From: Bin87 sp965116785
GTDB lineage: Bacteria > Chloroflexota > Dehalococcoidia > Lucifugimonadales > UBA3495
Assembly: GCA_965116785.1 (NCBI GenBank)
Contig: OZ220731.1
Coordinates: 2,852,001 to 2,916,000 of the forward strand
Reading direction: 5' to 3'
Length of the DNA stretch: 64,000 nt
Below the pieces are notes generated by a model. The model did not search any database. It saw nothing but the letters and a program-made list of their open reading frames with translations, and was not told where the DNA came from. The number at the start of each line of letters is the position of its first letter. Positions within the stretch are counted from its first letter, which is position 1. Made by a program: the position numbers and the translations under genes. Of the stretch, positions 15,917 to 26,392 are shown piece by piece.

Positions 15917-16273
15917 ATGACCACCCAGAAGTACCAAAGAGATAGCCGGCGCCTGTTGGCTCAGGCCCGGGGAGAGTTGGCTCAGGGGGACCTGCGCCAG
16001 GCCTCAGAGAAGGGCTGGGGCGCCGCGGCGCTGATGATGAAGGCCATCGCGGAACAGCGCGGGTGGGAACACGAGCGGCACCGGCACCTGACGCGGGCGG
16101 CGAGCCATCTCAGGGCCCTCACCGGCGACGGCGAAGTCATGGACCACTTCGCACGAGCGAACCTGCTGCATGAGAACTACTACGAGGACACCTTTTCCCA
16201 GGCGGACGTCGCGGAAGGGCTGGACCGAGTTGAGTTCCTTCTGGACATATTGGAACCCCTGCTGGGTCCATAG
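15917..16273 (+). CDS. HEPN-like small helical protein
   Basis: A 118-residue all-helical protein. I start it at ATG 15917; the frame runs to 15827 but the added sequence is Pro/Ser-rich and unlike the family. YQRDSRRLLAQARGELAQGD (about 5-24), ASEKGWGAAALMMKAIAEQRG and HRHLTRAASHL are typical of the PaREP1/SAV_6107-type HEPN group. RANLLHENYYED (about 85-96) supplies an R-x4-H motif like the HEPN RNase site. It lies 139 bases downstream of the DUF4276 gene in the same direction, so it could be a third component of a defence cassette, or an independent HEPN protein. The family assignment is from pattern only. Confidence 0.65.
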   Translation: MTTQKYQRDSRRLLAQARGELAQGDLRQASEKGWGAAALMMKAIAEQRGWEHERHRHLTRAASHLRALTGDGEVMDHFARANLLHENYYEDTFSQADVAEGLDRVEFLLDILEPLLGP

Positions 16274-16345
16274 GCCCGGTGGTTTCCCTCGTACGGGCGG
16301 CGATTGACCCCCCGCCTTTGGTGATTGAGCCGCCGCCTGCGGCTG

Positions 16346-16354
16346 TGCTATCAT
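16346..16354 (+). promoter_or_regulatory. Extended -10 promoter candidate for tRNA-Gly (TGCTATCAT)
   Basis: TGCTATCAT lies 32 bases before the tRNA. A possible -35 TTGAGC begins at about 16325 with an 18-base spacer. Confidence 0.45.
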
Positions 16355-16386
16355 CCGGTCAGTCATCCCCTACCTGTACTCTTCGG

Positions 16387-16461
16387 GCGGGCGTAACTCA
16401 GTGGTAGAGTGTTTGCTTCCCAAGCAAAAAGTCGTGGGTTCGAATCCCATCGCCCGCTCCA
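16387..16461 (+). tRNA. tRNA-Gly (anticodon CCC)
   Basis: A full cloverleaf is visible. The acceptor arms are GCGGGCG / CGCCCGC, the D-arm contains CTCAGTGGTAGAG, the anticodon stem-loop is TTTGC TTCCCAA GCAAA with anticodon CCC, and the T-arm is GTGGG TTCGAAT CCCAT. The discriminator T is followed by an encoded CCA (16459-16461). Confidence 0.95.
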
Positions 16462-16533
16462 TGCCTTTATCTTTCTCGACCCAGTTGTAGCCATCGCGAG
16501 GGGCGTAACCGCGCCCAGAGGACTTGCCAGACC

Positions 16534-17331
16534 ATGACCACAACCGCCCAACCCTGGACTTCCAGCATCACCGAGGTTTCCGGCTCCAGCGTGGAGGTCG
16601 TCACCGGCGGCTCCGGCAACCCGCTGGTCATTCTGCATGACGAGCTGGGACATCCCGGGTGGCTGCGCTACCACGAGGCCCTGGCCCAGAACCACACCCT
16701 GCACATCCCGTCGCATCCCGGCTACGGCCAGTCTGACCAGCTGGACTGGTCCATGAAGATGCACGACATGGCGATCTGGTACCTGGGCGCGCTGGACAGG
16801 CTGGGCCTGGAAGGCGCCGACCTGATGGGCTTCTCCCTGGGCGGCTGGCTGGCCGCTGAGCTGGCCACCATGTGTCCGCAGCAATTCCGCCGGCTGATCC
16901 TGGTGGGCGCCGGCGGCATCCGCCCGCCCGGAGGGCAGATCTACGACATCTTCGAGGTCACGCCGCCTCTGTACATCCGCGATTCGCTGCTGGACCCGGA
17001 CGGCACCCCCGAGTACCGCACCATCTGTCCGGCGGAACCGGAGGAGGAGATCCTGGAGCGCTGGGAGAACGCCATGGAGGGGACCTGCCGTGTTTCGTGG
17101 CGTCCCTACATGCATGACCCGGGTCTGGTGCACCAGGTGTATCGCCTGGAGCGGGTGCCGACCCTTCTCATCTGGGGGAAGCAGGACGCCATCGTACCGG
17201 TGAGCGCCGGTGAGGAGTACCAGCGCCGCATCCCGGGCAGCCGCCTGGAGGTCATCGACAACTGCGGCCACCATCCTGAACTCGAGGCCACCGACCGTTT
17301 CGTCGAGTTGGTGGAGGGGTTCCTGGCGTAA
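16534..17331 (+). CDS. Alpha/beta hydrolase
   Basis: A 265-residue single-domain alpha/beta hydrolase. The oxyanion region is ILHDELGHPG (about 32). The nucleophile elbow is GFSLGG (Ser at about 100), with an acid in LLIWGKQDAIVP (Asp at about 214) and a His in DNCGHHPELE (about 247). The triad is therefore complete. Substrate cannot be told; such enzymes hydrolyse esters, lactones or C-C bonds in catabolic routes. It stands alone between a tRNA and rpsO, and a strong hairpin follows 29 bases after the stop. No ribosome site better than weak purines precedes ATG 16534. Confidence 0.85.
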   Translation: MTTTAQPWTSSITEVSGSSVEVVTGGSGNPLVILHDELGHPGWLRYHEALAQNHTLHIPSHPGYGQSDQLDWSMKMHDMAIWYLGALDRLGLEGADLMGFSLGGWLAAELATMCPQQFRRLILVGAGGIRPPGGQIYDIFEVTPPLYIRDSLLDPDGTPEYRTICPAEPEEEILERWENAMEGTCRVSWRPYMHDPGLVHQVYRLERVPTLLIWGKQDAIVPVSAGEEYQRRIPGSRLEVIDNCGHHPELEATDRFVELVEGFLA

Positions 17332-17360
17332 CCAGCAGCCTACAGTACCCGATAATTGAA

Positions 17361-17384
17361 GGGGCGCAGTTTTTACTGCGCCCC
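17361..17384 (+). terminator. Hairpin after the alpha/beta hydrolase
   Basis: GGGGCGCAGT and ACTGCGCCCC pair around a TTTT loop. There is no strong T-tract after it, so it may be a terminator or a short repeat of the same style as 20902-20924. Confidence 0.55.
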
Positions 17385-17562
17385 ATTCCGTTTGCGTTTC
17401 CTGCGCCGCTCCCCGCACGCAAAATTGGCTATAGAAACACCTAAATCCACGCCAACTGATTAAAACGCGTTTATAAAAATATCGCGATGGCTACGGCCAT
17501 CACTCTTGTTTGTCGGGAACCACACGAAACAGAAATGGCCGAACATCGGCAATGCGCCTCCG

Positions 17563-17591
17563 TTGCTTATTGTGGCGTGATGTGTTAGCCT
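17563..17591 (+). promoter_or_regulatory. Candidate rpsO promoter
   Basis: TTGCTT and TAGCCT with a 17-base spacer, 50 bases before the chosen rpsO start. Confidence 0.35.
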
Positions 17592-17640
17592 ATTTCGCGA
17601 AAGAATGACAGACCCAAAACGAGAAGGTACGAAACCCGTA

Positions 17641-17907
17641 ATGTTGGACGCAGTCACGAAGCAAGGAATTATCGAGGAATATCGAGCACACGAGTCGGAC
17701 ACCGGCTCAACCGAACTCCAGGTCGCCATGCTCACGGAGCGTATCCGGCAGGTGACCGACCACCTCCGCACCCACCGGAAGGACGTGCATTCCCGGCGGG
17801 GCTTGGTAACGATGGTTTCCAAGCGGCGCCGTCTCCTCAATTACCTCAGCCGCGAAGATGTAGGCCGCTATCAGAGCCTCATCGGCCGGCTAGGTTTACG
17901 CAGGTAA
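17641..17907 (+). CDS. rpsO: 30S ribosomal protein S15
   Basis: An 88-residue S15, a primary 16S rRNA-binding protein of the small subunit platform that also bridges to the 50S subunit. ATG 17641 gives the normal length (about 89) and the normal N-terminus (LDAVTKQGIIEEY); the upstream in-frame ATG at 17605 would add twelve atypical residues. The HESDTGSTELQVAMLTERI stretch (about 17-35), HLRTHRKDVHSRRGLVTMVSKRRRLLNYL (about 39-67) and YQSLIGRLGLRR end are diagnostic. An AGAAGG ribosome site lies about 13 bases upstream. The gene is followed by pnp, the conserved bacterial order. Confidence 0.97.
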   Translation: MLDAVTKQGIIEEYRAHESDTGSTELQVAMLTERIRQVTDHLRTHRKDVHSRRGLVTMVSKRRRLLNYLSREDVGRYQSLIGRLGLRR

Positions 17908-18285
17908 TCCGGCCTGAAGCGCCGGACTGCGGCCTACGCACGCTCTGTTCCAGCCGGCCGGAACGACACCCTGCCGGCGTCCCATCCATAGGCGGCTCCT
18001 CCGGTGGCCATCGCATAGGCCCGGATCAACCCGCATGGGTGTTCAACCCCACACTTCAACTTTCCCTGCCGCTAAACCAGTCCCGGTACACGCAACGTAA
18101 CAATTATCACACCCTTCAAACAAATGCTGTCTATTCATTTGGCCACAGGACAGCGCGGTGGCGGGACGCATCGCAATTCGGCGACAGAATTTACAATCAA
18201 AACCCAGCATGAAAACCGGCCCCTATCTACACGTAGCAGGTTGGTAGCCACAACGATGGACGAAGAGGTAGAGAGAACTACTGTT
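17908..18285 (+). other. rpsO-pnp spacer / pnp leader
   Basis: No gene in these 378 bases. A 6-bp hairpin (TCCGGC...GCCGGA, 17908-17926) sits right after the rpsO stop. In many bacteria this spacer carries a processed hairpin through which PNPase limits its own synthesis. Whether that holds here is not shown. The sequence becomes AT-richer from about 18060, where a pnp promoter could lie. Confidence 0.5.
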
Positions 18286-20871
<2,586 letters not shown>

Positions 20872-20901
20872 TCCGCAGGCGCGTGCAGAATCAAACATCA
20901 A

Positions 20902-20924
20902 GGGGCAGGTTTCATACCTGCCCC
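20902..20924 (+). terminator. Hairpin after pnp
   Basis: GGGGCAGGT and ACCTGCCCC pair around TTCAT, followed by AACTCTTG. It is a strong stem with no clear T-tract, similar in design to the hairpin at 17361. Confidence 0.6.
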
Positions 20925-20998
20925 AACTCTTGCATCACGAGACCGTGCGCAAAAGATACACACGTCTGCCGGTGGCTCGGCGACCTGCAGAATGGCTA

Positions 20999-21007
20999 TG
21001 TTATCCT
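20999..21007 (+). promoter_or_regulatory. Extended -10 promoter candidate (TGTTATCCT)
   Basis: TGnTATnnT motif 67 bases before the cytidylate-kinase-like gene. No matching -35. Confidence 0.3.
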
Positions 21008-21073
21008 GTAACCGGTGCAATATGATGCCGGCACAGTACGCCCTGCTGCCAAGAGGGATTGGGAGGCGATGTC

Positions 21074-21763
21074 ATGCCCGTAATAACCATCAACGGCCCT
21101 ATTGGGGCAGGCTCCATCGCCGTCGGTCAACAGGTTGCCCATGACCTGCATCTCAACTACGTGGACCGCATGGTCTTCGCCGAGGCCGCGCGCATTATCG
21201 GCTCCCCGGTCTCCAACCTGATCGCCAAGGAGCAGCGGGTGGAACGTTTCGGCGACCGGGTCACGGCCCTGCTGGGTCGGGTGCTGGAACGAGCCGCGGT
21301 ATCGGGCGACTATGACCTCGGCGTCGGCATCGAGACCCTGCCCGAAACTTACCACGAGCTGGCCGGCGAACCCTCTTCACGGATGCAGCGCGTGAACGAC
21401 CAGGTCTTCATCGACACCACCCGCGAAGTCGTGCGCAACCTGTCCCAGGCGGGTCACGTCGTGATCATCGGCCGCGGCGCCAACATCATTCTTGGCGACA
21501 CGCCGGGCGTGCTCCACGTGGGTATGCTGGCTCCAATGTCGCGGCGCGTGGAAACCATCATGGAACGCGAGCACCTCAATGAAACGGAGGCCCGTTCCTA
21601 CCTGGAAGGCCTGGAGGAAGCCCGGGTCAAGTTCTTCCAGAAGTTCTTCAAGGTATCGCCCCACGACCCAACCCTGTACCACATGATGCTGGACATGGGT
21701 CACATGAGCGATGCCACCGCCGCCAAGATCATTGCCCACGCCGCCGGCGACCTGGAGCACTGA
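21074..21763 (+). CDS. Cytidylate kinase-like family protein
   Basis: A 229-residue P-loop kinase of the cytidylate-kinase-2 group. ATG 21074 follows a GGGAGG ribosome site by seven bases. A nucleotide-binding loop INGPIGAGSIAVGQQVA starts at about residue 5 (GxxGxGS). LNYVDRMVFAEAA (about 29) is the usual segment after the loop. VVIIGRGANIIL (about 130-141) is the second core strand, and HVGMLAPMSRRVETIMEREHLNETEA (about 148) the Arg-containing lid. The frame is complete. True CMP phosphorylation is not established for this group. A GCCGGCC hairpin follows, then the next gene with its own ribosome site. Confidence 0.85.
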   Translation: MPVITINGPIGAGSIAVGQQVAHDLHLNYVDRMVFAEAARIIGSPVSNLIAKEQRVERFGDRVTALLGRVLERAAVSGDYDLGVGIETLPETYHELAGEPSSRMQRVNDQVFIDTTREVVRNLSQAGHVVIIGRGANIILGDTPGVLHVGMLAPMSRRVETIMEREHLNETEARSYLEGLEEARVKFFQKFFKVSPHDPTLYHMMLDMGHMSDATAAKIIAHAAGDLEH

Positions 21764-21822
21764 ACATCGTTCATACTGCCGGCCGCTGAAGGCCGGCCCA
21801 ACACCAAGGAGGCTACACCGAT

Positions 21823-22116
21823 ATGTTCATCAGGATGGTCTGGGGCAAACTCCGCGCGGGTTCCTGGGAGGAATTCGAGCGACACTACCACGAGCGCGTC
21901 GCCATCGGAGCTACCCCCAAGGGATTGAAAGAGCGGCAATTGATCCGCAGCACCGAGGATCCGGACGAAGGGATCAGCGTCAGCGTCTGGGACACTCTGG
22001 GCGACCTGCGCGCCTACGAGACCAGCGAGTTCCGCGCCAACATCGCCCGCGAAGTCGAGCACCTCTACCGCGGCGAGTACTGGGTAAAGCACTTCGAGGT
22101 CGCGTCCACCGACTGA
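21823..22116 (+). CDS. Small ABM-like (antibiotic biosynthesis monooxygenase-fold) protein
   Basis: A 97-residue protein with an AAGGAGG ribosome site 13 bases before ATG 21823. MFIRMVWGKLRAGSWEEFERHYHERV followed by GLKERQLIRSTEDPDEGISVSVWDTL and a C-terminal helix matches the pattern of dimeric ferredoxin-like ABM-fold proteins. In these, strand 1 is followed by a W-x-E-F-E helix and a mid-strand R-x-L. Such proteins range from monooxygenases to heme-degrading or non-enzymatic dimers, so no reaction is assigned. It follows the kinase gene by 59 bases and is followed by a strong hairpin. Confidence 0.7.
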   Translation: MFIRMVWGKLRAGSWEEFERHYHERVAIGATPKGLKERQLIRSTEDPDEGISVSVWDTLGDLRAYETSEFRANIAREVEHLYRGEYWVKHFEVASTD

Positions 22117-22145
22117 CGCGGCATTCCGCGCGGTGAACCGCAGAA

Positions 22146-22171
22146 GGCCCCGCTCCGACCGGAGCGGGGCC
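22146..22171. terminator. Bidirectional hairpin between convergent genes
   Basis: A perfect 12-bp stem GGCCCCGCTCCG / CGGAGCGGGGCC with a 2-base loop. It lies between the plus-strand ABM-like gene and the minus-strand HbpS-like gene and could end both. Confidence 0.65.
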
Positions 22172-22199
22172 TCGCTTTACTACGCCGCCCGGGAAATCC

Positions 22200-22619
22200 C
22201 TACCGGCTGGCGCTGGCTCCGGCCACGCGGGCAATGCCCGCCCGTGAGCAGTCCTCGTCCTCCTGGGCCGTGCCACCGCTGCCGCCAACCGCGCCGATCA
22301 GCTCGCCGCTCATGTAGATGGGCAGCGCGCCCTGTCCCGGCACGAACTCGCCGCGCTCCACTTCCATCACCGCCCGCATGATGGGCGTGGTGGACCGCTC
22401 GGTCAGGTCGCCGCTGGGCTCGCCGAAGCACGCCGACGCCCGTGCCTTGCCGCGCGATACGTACGGCGTCCGCCATGCGGAACCGTCCATCTTGCACATT
22501 GTAATCAGGTCGCCGCGGGCGTCAACCACCGAAAAACTGAACGCTTTGCCGAGTTCCAGGGCGGCGGCTTTCGCGCCAGCCAATACCGCTTCCGCCTGGT
22601 CGAGGGTGATGTTAGGCAT
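22200..22619 (-). CDS. GlcG/HbpS family heme-binding-like protein
   Basis: A 139-residue protein with an AAGGAG ribosome site before ATG 22619. The pattern is LDQAEAVLAGAKAAALELGKAFSFSVVDARGDLI (about 5-38), then KMDGSAWRTPYVSRGKARASACFGEPSGDL, then GALPIYMSGELIGAVGGSGGTAQEDEDCSRAGIA. This is diagnostic for the HbpS/GlcG (DUF336) fold. Members bind heme or sit beside catabolic oxidases, and many have no known role. The full family length is present. It is monocistronic; the next gene on the same strand has its own spacing of 50 bases. Confidence 0.9.
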   Translation of the reverse strand: MPNITLDQAEAVLAGAKAAALELGKAFSFSVVDARGDLITMCKMDGSAWRTPYVSRGKARASACFGEPSGDLTERSTTPIMRAVMEVERGEFVPGQGALPIYMSGELIGAVGGSGGTAQEDEDCSRAGIARVAGASASR

Positions 22620-22669
22620 GGTTGTGTTCTCCTTGTGAGTGAATTGTCTTGTGCTGAGCTGTACGGTCG

Positions 22670-23074
22670 CTAGCCGTTTTGCGTATCGCCATTTTCGAGC
22701 AGCGGATGGGGTTCGTCAAAGGGTTCGTTGCGTGCGGCGGCGGCCAGCCGGCGCTGGTCCCACTCGCCGACCAGCCGGCGGAACTCGGCCTCAGCTTCCG
22801 CCCGGCCCTGCGCCCGGCCTTCTTCCCGCTGCTTCTCCTGCAACGGCCGGACGTACTTGTTCATCAGGTAATCGTAGGTGACCATAAGACGTTGAATAAC
22901 CTCCATCAGGGTGAATGTAGCGGGAATTCCCAATGCCGTGACGGCGGGAATATGCACCATCGCCGCCTCCGCTACCTCGCCCCTGCTGTAGTCCGGGTGA
23001 AGCCAACTGAGGAACTCCACAACCCCGTACATCGCCAGGAGCCATTGTACCCAATAGAGTGCGATGTAGGGCAA
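22670..23074 (-). CDS. Membrane-anchored coiled-coil protein of unknown function
   Basis: A 134-residue protein. It has two likely membrane helices, WVQWLLAMYGVVEFLSWL (about 8-25) and HIPAVTALGIPATFTLMEVI (about 41-60). A charged cytoplasmic tail follows (about 75-115: EKQREEGRAQGRAEAEAEFRRL) with strong coiled-coil character, then NEPFDEPHPLLENGD at the end. I do not recognise a family. No clear ribosome site precedes ATG 23074. Codon use and the clean membrane-plus-coiled-coil layout support it being real. Confidence 0.55.
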   Translation of the reverse strand: MPYIALYWVQWLLAMYGVVEFLSWLHPDYSRGEVAEAAMVHIPAVTALGIPATFTLMEVIQRLMVTYDYLMNKYVRPLQEKQREEGRAQGRAEAEAEFRRLVGEWDQRRLAAAARNEPFDEPHPLLENGDTQNG

Positions 23075-23281
23075 CCTCCAGCGCGGCGGAATGGCCCAAA
23101 TGGATTCTCTGCTTTGACCCGTCCTCTGTCCGTGTCCGGCACTGCGGTCAGGTTGTATGATGGTTTCGCTTCACACGGCTCCGGTTGAGTGAGTTCAACG
23201 GGCTGCGCTATTATAGCAGCGCAGCCGGCCCAACCACCGCACCAAGTGGGCACCCCGCCGGTTCACGGGATACGCTCCACC

Positions 23282-23407
23282 ATGTTCGGTTTCTTCGACT
23301 CCTTCAAGAAGGGCTGCGGATGCGCCCTCGGCGTGATGACCGGCTTGATCATCGCCGCTATTGTCATCGCCCTGGTCTCCGGCAACTGCGAGATCAACGG
23401 CCTGTAA
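23282..23407 (+). CDS. Small single-span membrane peptide
   Basis: A possible 41-residue peptide MFGFFDSFKKGCGCALG followed by a hydrophobic helix VMTGLIIAAIVIALVSG and a short NCEINGL end. A TATTAT -10-like box lies at 23209-23214, and the luciferase-like gene begins 36 bases after its stop. The ribosome site is weak, so this is only a candidate. No family recognised. Confidence 0.4.
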   Translation: MFGFFDSFKKGCGCALGVMTGLIIAAIVIALVSGNCEINGL

Positions 23408-23443
23408 CCAGCCCTCACGGCATATATTCGCCCAGGAGAGAGT

Positions 23444-24388
23444 ATGCAGTTCGGATTCTACCTGCCCAATCACGGCCCCAACGCCCAGCCCGGTCCGCTG
23501 GCCCAGATCGCTCAGACCGGCGACCGTCTCGGCTTCTACTGCATGGTGGCCGGCGACCATGTGCTGGTGCCCAGCCGGATCGACTCGCCCTATCCGTATA
23601 CCGTGGGCGGGGAGTTCCCCACGGGCGAAAGCGGGGAGTATTTTGAGCAGCTGACCCTGCTCACCTATCTGGCCGGCGTGACCGAGAACATCCGGATGGT
23701 TCCCAGCGTGATGATTGTCCCCTACCGCCCGCCGATCCTGGCCGCCAAGATCCTCGCCACGCTGGACGTGCTGTCCCGAGGACGCCTGATCCTGGGCGTC
23801 GGCGTGGGCTGGATGGAAGAGGAGTTCGAGGCTCTGGACACTCCGCCCTTCGCCGAGCGGGGCGCGGTAACCGACGAGTATCTGCACGCCTACAAGGAGC
23901 TGTGGACCAGCCCCAACCCCGAGTTCGACGGCAAGTACGTCCAGTTCTCGGACATCCAGTTCCTGCCCAAGCCGATCCAGAAGCCCCACCCGCCCATCTG
24001 GGTCGGCGGCCAGAGCCGACCCGCCATCCGCCGCGCCGCCACCATCGGCGACGGCTGGCACCCGGTCGGCACGATACCGGCGGCGACCCTGGAGCCGGAG
24101 GAACTGGCCGGAGACCTGGTGACCCTCAACCGGTTCGCGGAGCAGGCCGGTCGGGACCCCGCCGAAATACAGGTGTCAATGAAGGCCCCGCTATACGATC
24201 CTGCGACCATGCAGACGGGCCCGCGTCGGCGGTTCTCCGGTTCCACCGACGCCATCCTGGAGGATGTCCAGACCTACTCCGAAGTGGGAGTTTCCCACAT
24301 CATTTTTGACATCCGCGGCAGCGACCTCAACCAGGCCCTGGAGCGGTTGGACTGGTTCGCCGGCGACGTGATGCGGCAAGTTGACTGA
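23444..24388 (+). CDS. LLM-class (F420- or FMN-dependent) oxidoreductase
   Basis: A 314-residue TIM-barrel oxidoreductase of the luciferase-like monooxygenase superfamily. MQFGFYLPNHGP opens it and GDRLGFYCMVAGDH gives the second strand. IRMVPSVMIVPYRPPILAAKILATLDVLSRGRLILGVGVGW (about 84-124) is the family's flavin-site core. FLPKPIQKPHPPIWVGGQSRPAIRRAA (about 168-194) is the classic later motif. GAGGAG-type purines precede ATG 23444. Members oxidise or oxygenate organic substrates with reduced FMN or F420H2; the substrate is unknown. Downstream lie CMD and hydrolase genes, suggesting a catabolic setting. SAR202-type genomes are known for many such genes. Confidence 0.92.
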   Translation: MQFGFYLPNHGPNAQPGPLAQIAQTGDRLGFYCMVAGDHVLVPSRIDSPYPYTVGGEFPTGESGEYFEQLTLLTYLAGVTENIRMVPSVMIVPYRPPILAAKILATLDVLSRGRLILGVGVGWMEEEFEALDTPPFAERGAVTDEYLHAYKELWTSPNPEFDGKYVQFSDIQFLPKPIQKPHPPIWVGGQSRPAIRRAATIGDGWHPVGTIPAATLEPEELAGDLVTLNRFAEQAGRDPAEIQVSMKAPLYDPATMQTGPRRRFSGSTDAILEDVQTYSEVGVSHIIFDIRGSDLNQALERLDWFAGDVMRQVD

Positions 24389-24418
24389 CCCGTCGCCGGT
24401 GGGAGCGAGACGCCCCTA

Positions 24419-24427
24419 TGCTATAAT
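24419..24427 (+). promoter_or_regulatory. Extended -10 promoter (TGCTATAAT)
   Basis: A perfect TGnTATAAT lies 89 bases before the CMD gene. The clearest member of the recurrent motif in this window. Confidence 0.55.
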
Positions 24428-24515
24428 TCCAGCGCTTGACGGTCTGCGCCTGCCCCGCAGTTCCACCGTTGCCTCCATTTCAGGATAGCTGCTTTTCGCG
24501 AGGAGGAATACAGCC

Positions 24516-25307
24516 TTGACTTCCCTCAATGACCGTTTTCAGGCCGGCCAGGACATGCGCAGACAGATGGCCAGCGGTGATGTCACCCATTACGCTTTGC
24601 CCGGCGTCGATCAACTGGCTCCCGACCTCAAGCGCATCATCGATGAAGCCCTCTTCGGCACCATCTGGAGCCGCCCGGGGTTGGACCTGAAGCAGCGCTG
24701 CATCGCCACAATCTCCGCCCTGATGACCCAGGGAGAGATGAACCTGATGCGGCGCCACATTGTGCGCGCCCTGAACGTCGGCCTCACCCCGCAGCAGATA
24801 GTTGAGGTTTTCGTCCAGTCCACCTTCTACATCGGGGTTCCTGCCGTGGAATCGGCATTGCGACTGACCAAGGAGATCTACGAAGAACTGGGCATCGAAT
24901 GTGAGCCGTGCCTGGAATACGACACCAGTCAGCATCCCGACCAGCTGTACGCCCTGGGCCAGGAATTGCACCGGCATCACATGGGCAATACTCCGACCGG
25001 TTTCGAAGCGGATTCGCCGGAAGGACAGCTGGAGCGGATCGTGGATGAGTACAACTGGGGCGCGATTTACAGCCGTTCGTTGCTGAACGATAAAGAACGG
25101 GCCATCGTCTCCCTGGCGGCGCTCACCAGCATGGGAGTATACGATGCCCAGATGCGACGCCGTATACGCGGCGCGATTGGCGTGGGCATGACCCCCACGG
25201 AACTGATGGAAATCTTCATCCACCTGTCCATGTACGGCGGGTACATCAACGCGCGCACGGCCATGCGCATCGCCCGCTCGGTTTTCAACGAACTGGAGAT
25301 AGAGTAG
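24516..25307 (+). CDS. Carboxymuconolactone decarboxylase family protein (two CMD domains)
   Basis: A 263-residue protein starting at TTG 24516, nine bases after a strong GAGGAGG site; no ATG fits. It is a tandem fusion of two CMD/AhpD-like helical domains. The first is at about 25-125 (LKRIIDEALFGTIWSRPGLDLKQRCIATISALMTQGE), the second at about 160-260 (LERIVDEYNWGAIYSRSLLNDKERAIVSLAALTSMG). Neither half has the AhpD CxxC pair, so peroxidase activity is unlikely. Gamma-carboxymuconolactone decarboxylase-like ring-cleavage chemistry is possible. An alpha/beta hydrolase follows 113 bases later. Confidence 0.88.
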   Translation: MTSLNDRFQAGQDMRRQMASGDVTHYALPGVDQLAPDLKRIIDEALFGTIWSRPGLDLKQRCIATISALMTQGEMNLMRRHIVRALNVGLTPQQIVEVFVQSTFYIGVPAVESALRLTKEIYEELGIECEPCLEYDTSQHPDQLYALGQELHRHHMGNTPTGFEADSPEGQLERIVDEYNWGAIYSRSLLNDKERAIVSLAALTSMGVYDAQMRRRIRGAIGVGMTPTELMEIFIHLSMYGGYINARTAMRIARSVFNELEIE

Positions 25308-25420
25308 CCTTCGGCCAATACACTCAGCGACAATGGTCATCGATAGCGCGAGGGGCGACCTCGCGCCCATCGGTTGGGACGGAACCGGTATCCGACGGCA
25401 CGGAGGTCAGCAGGAACGCA

Positions 25421-26215
25421 ATGAAACTGCGCTTGGACGACGGCTGCGAGCTGTTCTACACCATCGACGACTTCACGGACCCGTGGACGGAGCCCGCAAC
25501 CGTGGTGATGCACCACGGCATGGCCAAGAACCACAAGCTCTGGTTCGGTTGGGTGCCCATCGTGGCGCGCCACTATCGTGTGATCCGGTTCGACATGCGG
25601 GGCATGGGGCAATCCGACGTGCCCGAGCCCGGCTACCCGTGGTCGGTGGACAACTTCGCCAAAGACCTGGCGGAGTTCGCCGACAAGCTTGGATTGGACA
25701 AGTTCCACCTCATCGGTGAAACCGTGGGCGGCAGCATCTCCATGCGCTACGCCACCATGCATCAGGAGCGTCTCCTCTCACTGACCGCCTGCACCTCTCC
25801 CACCAGCTTCAACGACGCCCACCATGCCGAATCGGCAGTCCAGATCGAAAACGAGGGCATCGGCTCCTGGGTCGAGGGCAGCATCGGACGCCGCCTGGAT
25901 CCGCAGATAGTGGACCCCGCCTACACCCGCTGGTACGCCGAGCAAATGAAGGCGACCACGCCCCATGTGGTTGCGGGGTTCCAGGCCCAGGCATCGGGAG
26001 ATCTGAGGCCGCTGCTGAAAGACGTGCAGACCCCGGTGCTGATCATCGCCGCAGCCGCGCTCCGCGAGGAAGTCCTTGGCGACTTCCGCGGCGCCGCCGA
26101 CGTGTTCCCCAATGGGCGCGCCGTGGTATTCCCGGGCGTCTCCGGTTTCGTGCAACACATCCTGCCCGTACCCTGCGCCCGGGTCTGGCTGGACTTCGCC
26201 CGCAGCCTCGCGTAA
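25421..26215 (+). CDS. Alpha/beta hydrolase-fold protein lacking a normal catalytic triad
   Basis: A 264-residue alpha/beta hydrolase-fold protein. MHHGMAKNHKLWFGWVPIVARHYRVIRFDMRGMGQSD (about 30-66) is the canonical N-terminal half. The nucleophile elbow reads HLIGETVGGS (about 95), so the G-x-S-x-G Ser is replaced by Thr. After PVLIIAAAAL no Asp is visible, and the usual GxGH near the end reads PGVSGFVQH. All three catalytic positions are thus altered. It may be a pseudo-enzyme or use shifted residues such as the Ser two places after VGG. It lies downstream of the CMD gene in the same direction. Confidence 0.82.
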   Translation: MKLRLDDGCELFYTIDDFTDPWTEPATVVMHHGMAKNHKLWFGWVPIVARHYRVIRFDMRGMGQSDVPEPGYPWSVDNFAKDLAEFADKLGLDKFHLIGETVGGSISMRYATMHQERLLSLTACTSPTSFNDAHHAESAVQIENEGIGSWVEGSIGRRLDPQIVDPAYTRWYAEQMKATTPHVVAGFQAQASGDLRPLLKDVQTPVLIIAAAALREEVLGDFRGAADVFPNGRAVVFPGVSGFVQHILPVPCARVWLDFARSLA

Positions 26216-26392
26216 CGCCGCGGGCCCATGGCAAACCGCGCCAGATCGGATTCTGGTGACATCGCGGGCGGTGAGGCGTCACGGAGGAGAAGGAGAGCGC
26301 ACGCTCAGGCACGTCGTCGCGCCCGAGTACGCCGGGCGCGTAATGCGACCGGGTTCGTGGACCGCCTCCTTACCCGTGGCGAGTTGCAGTTG

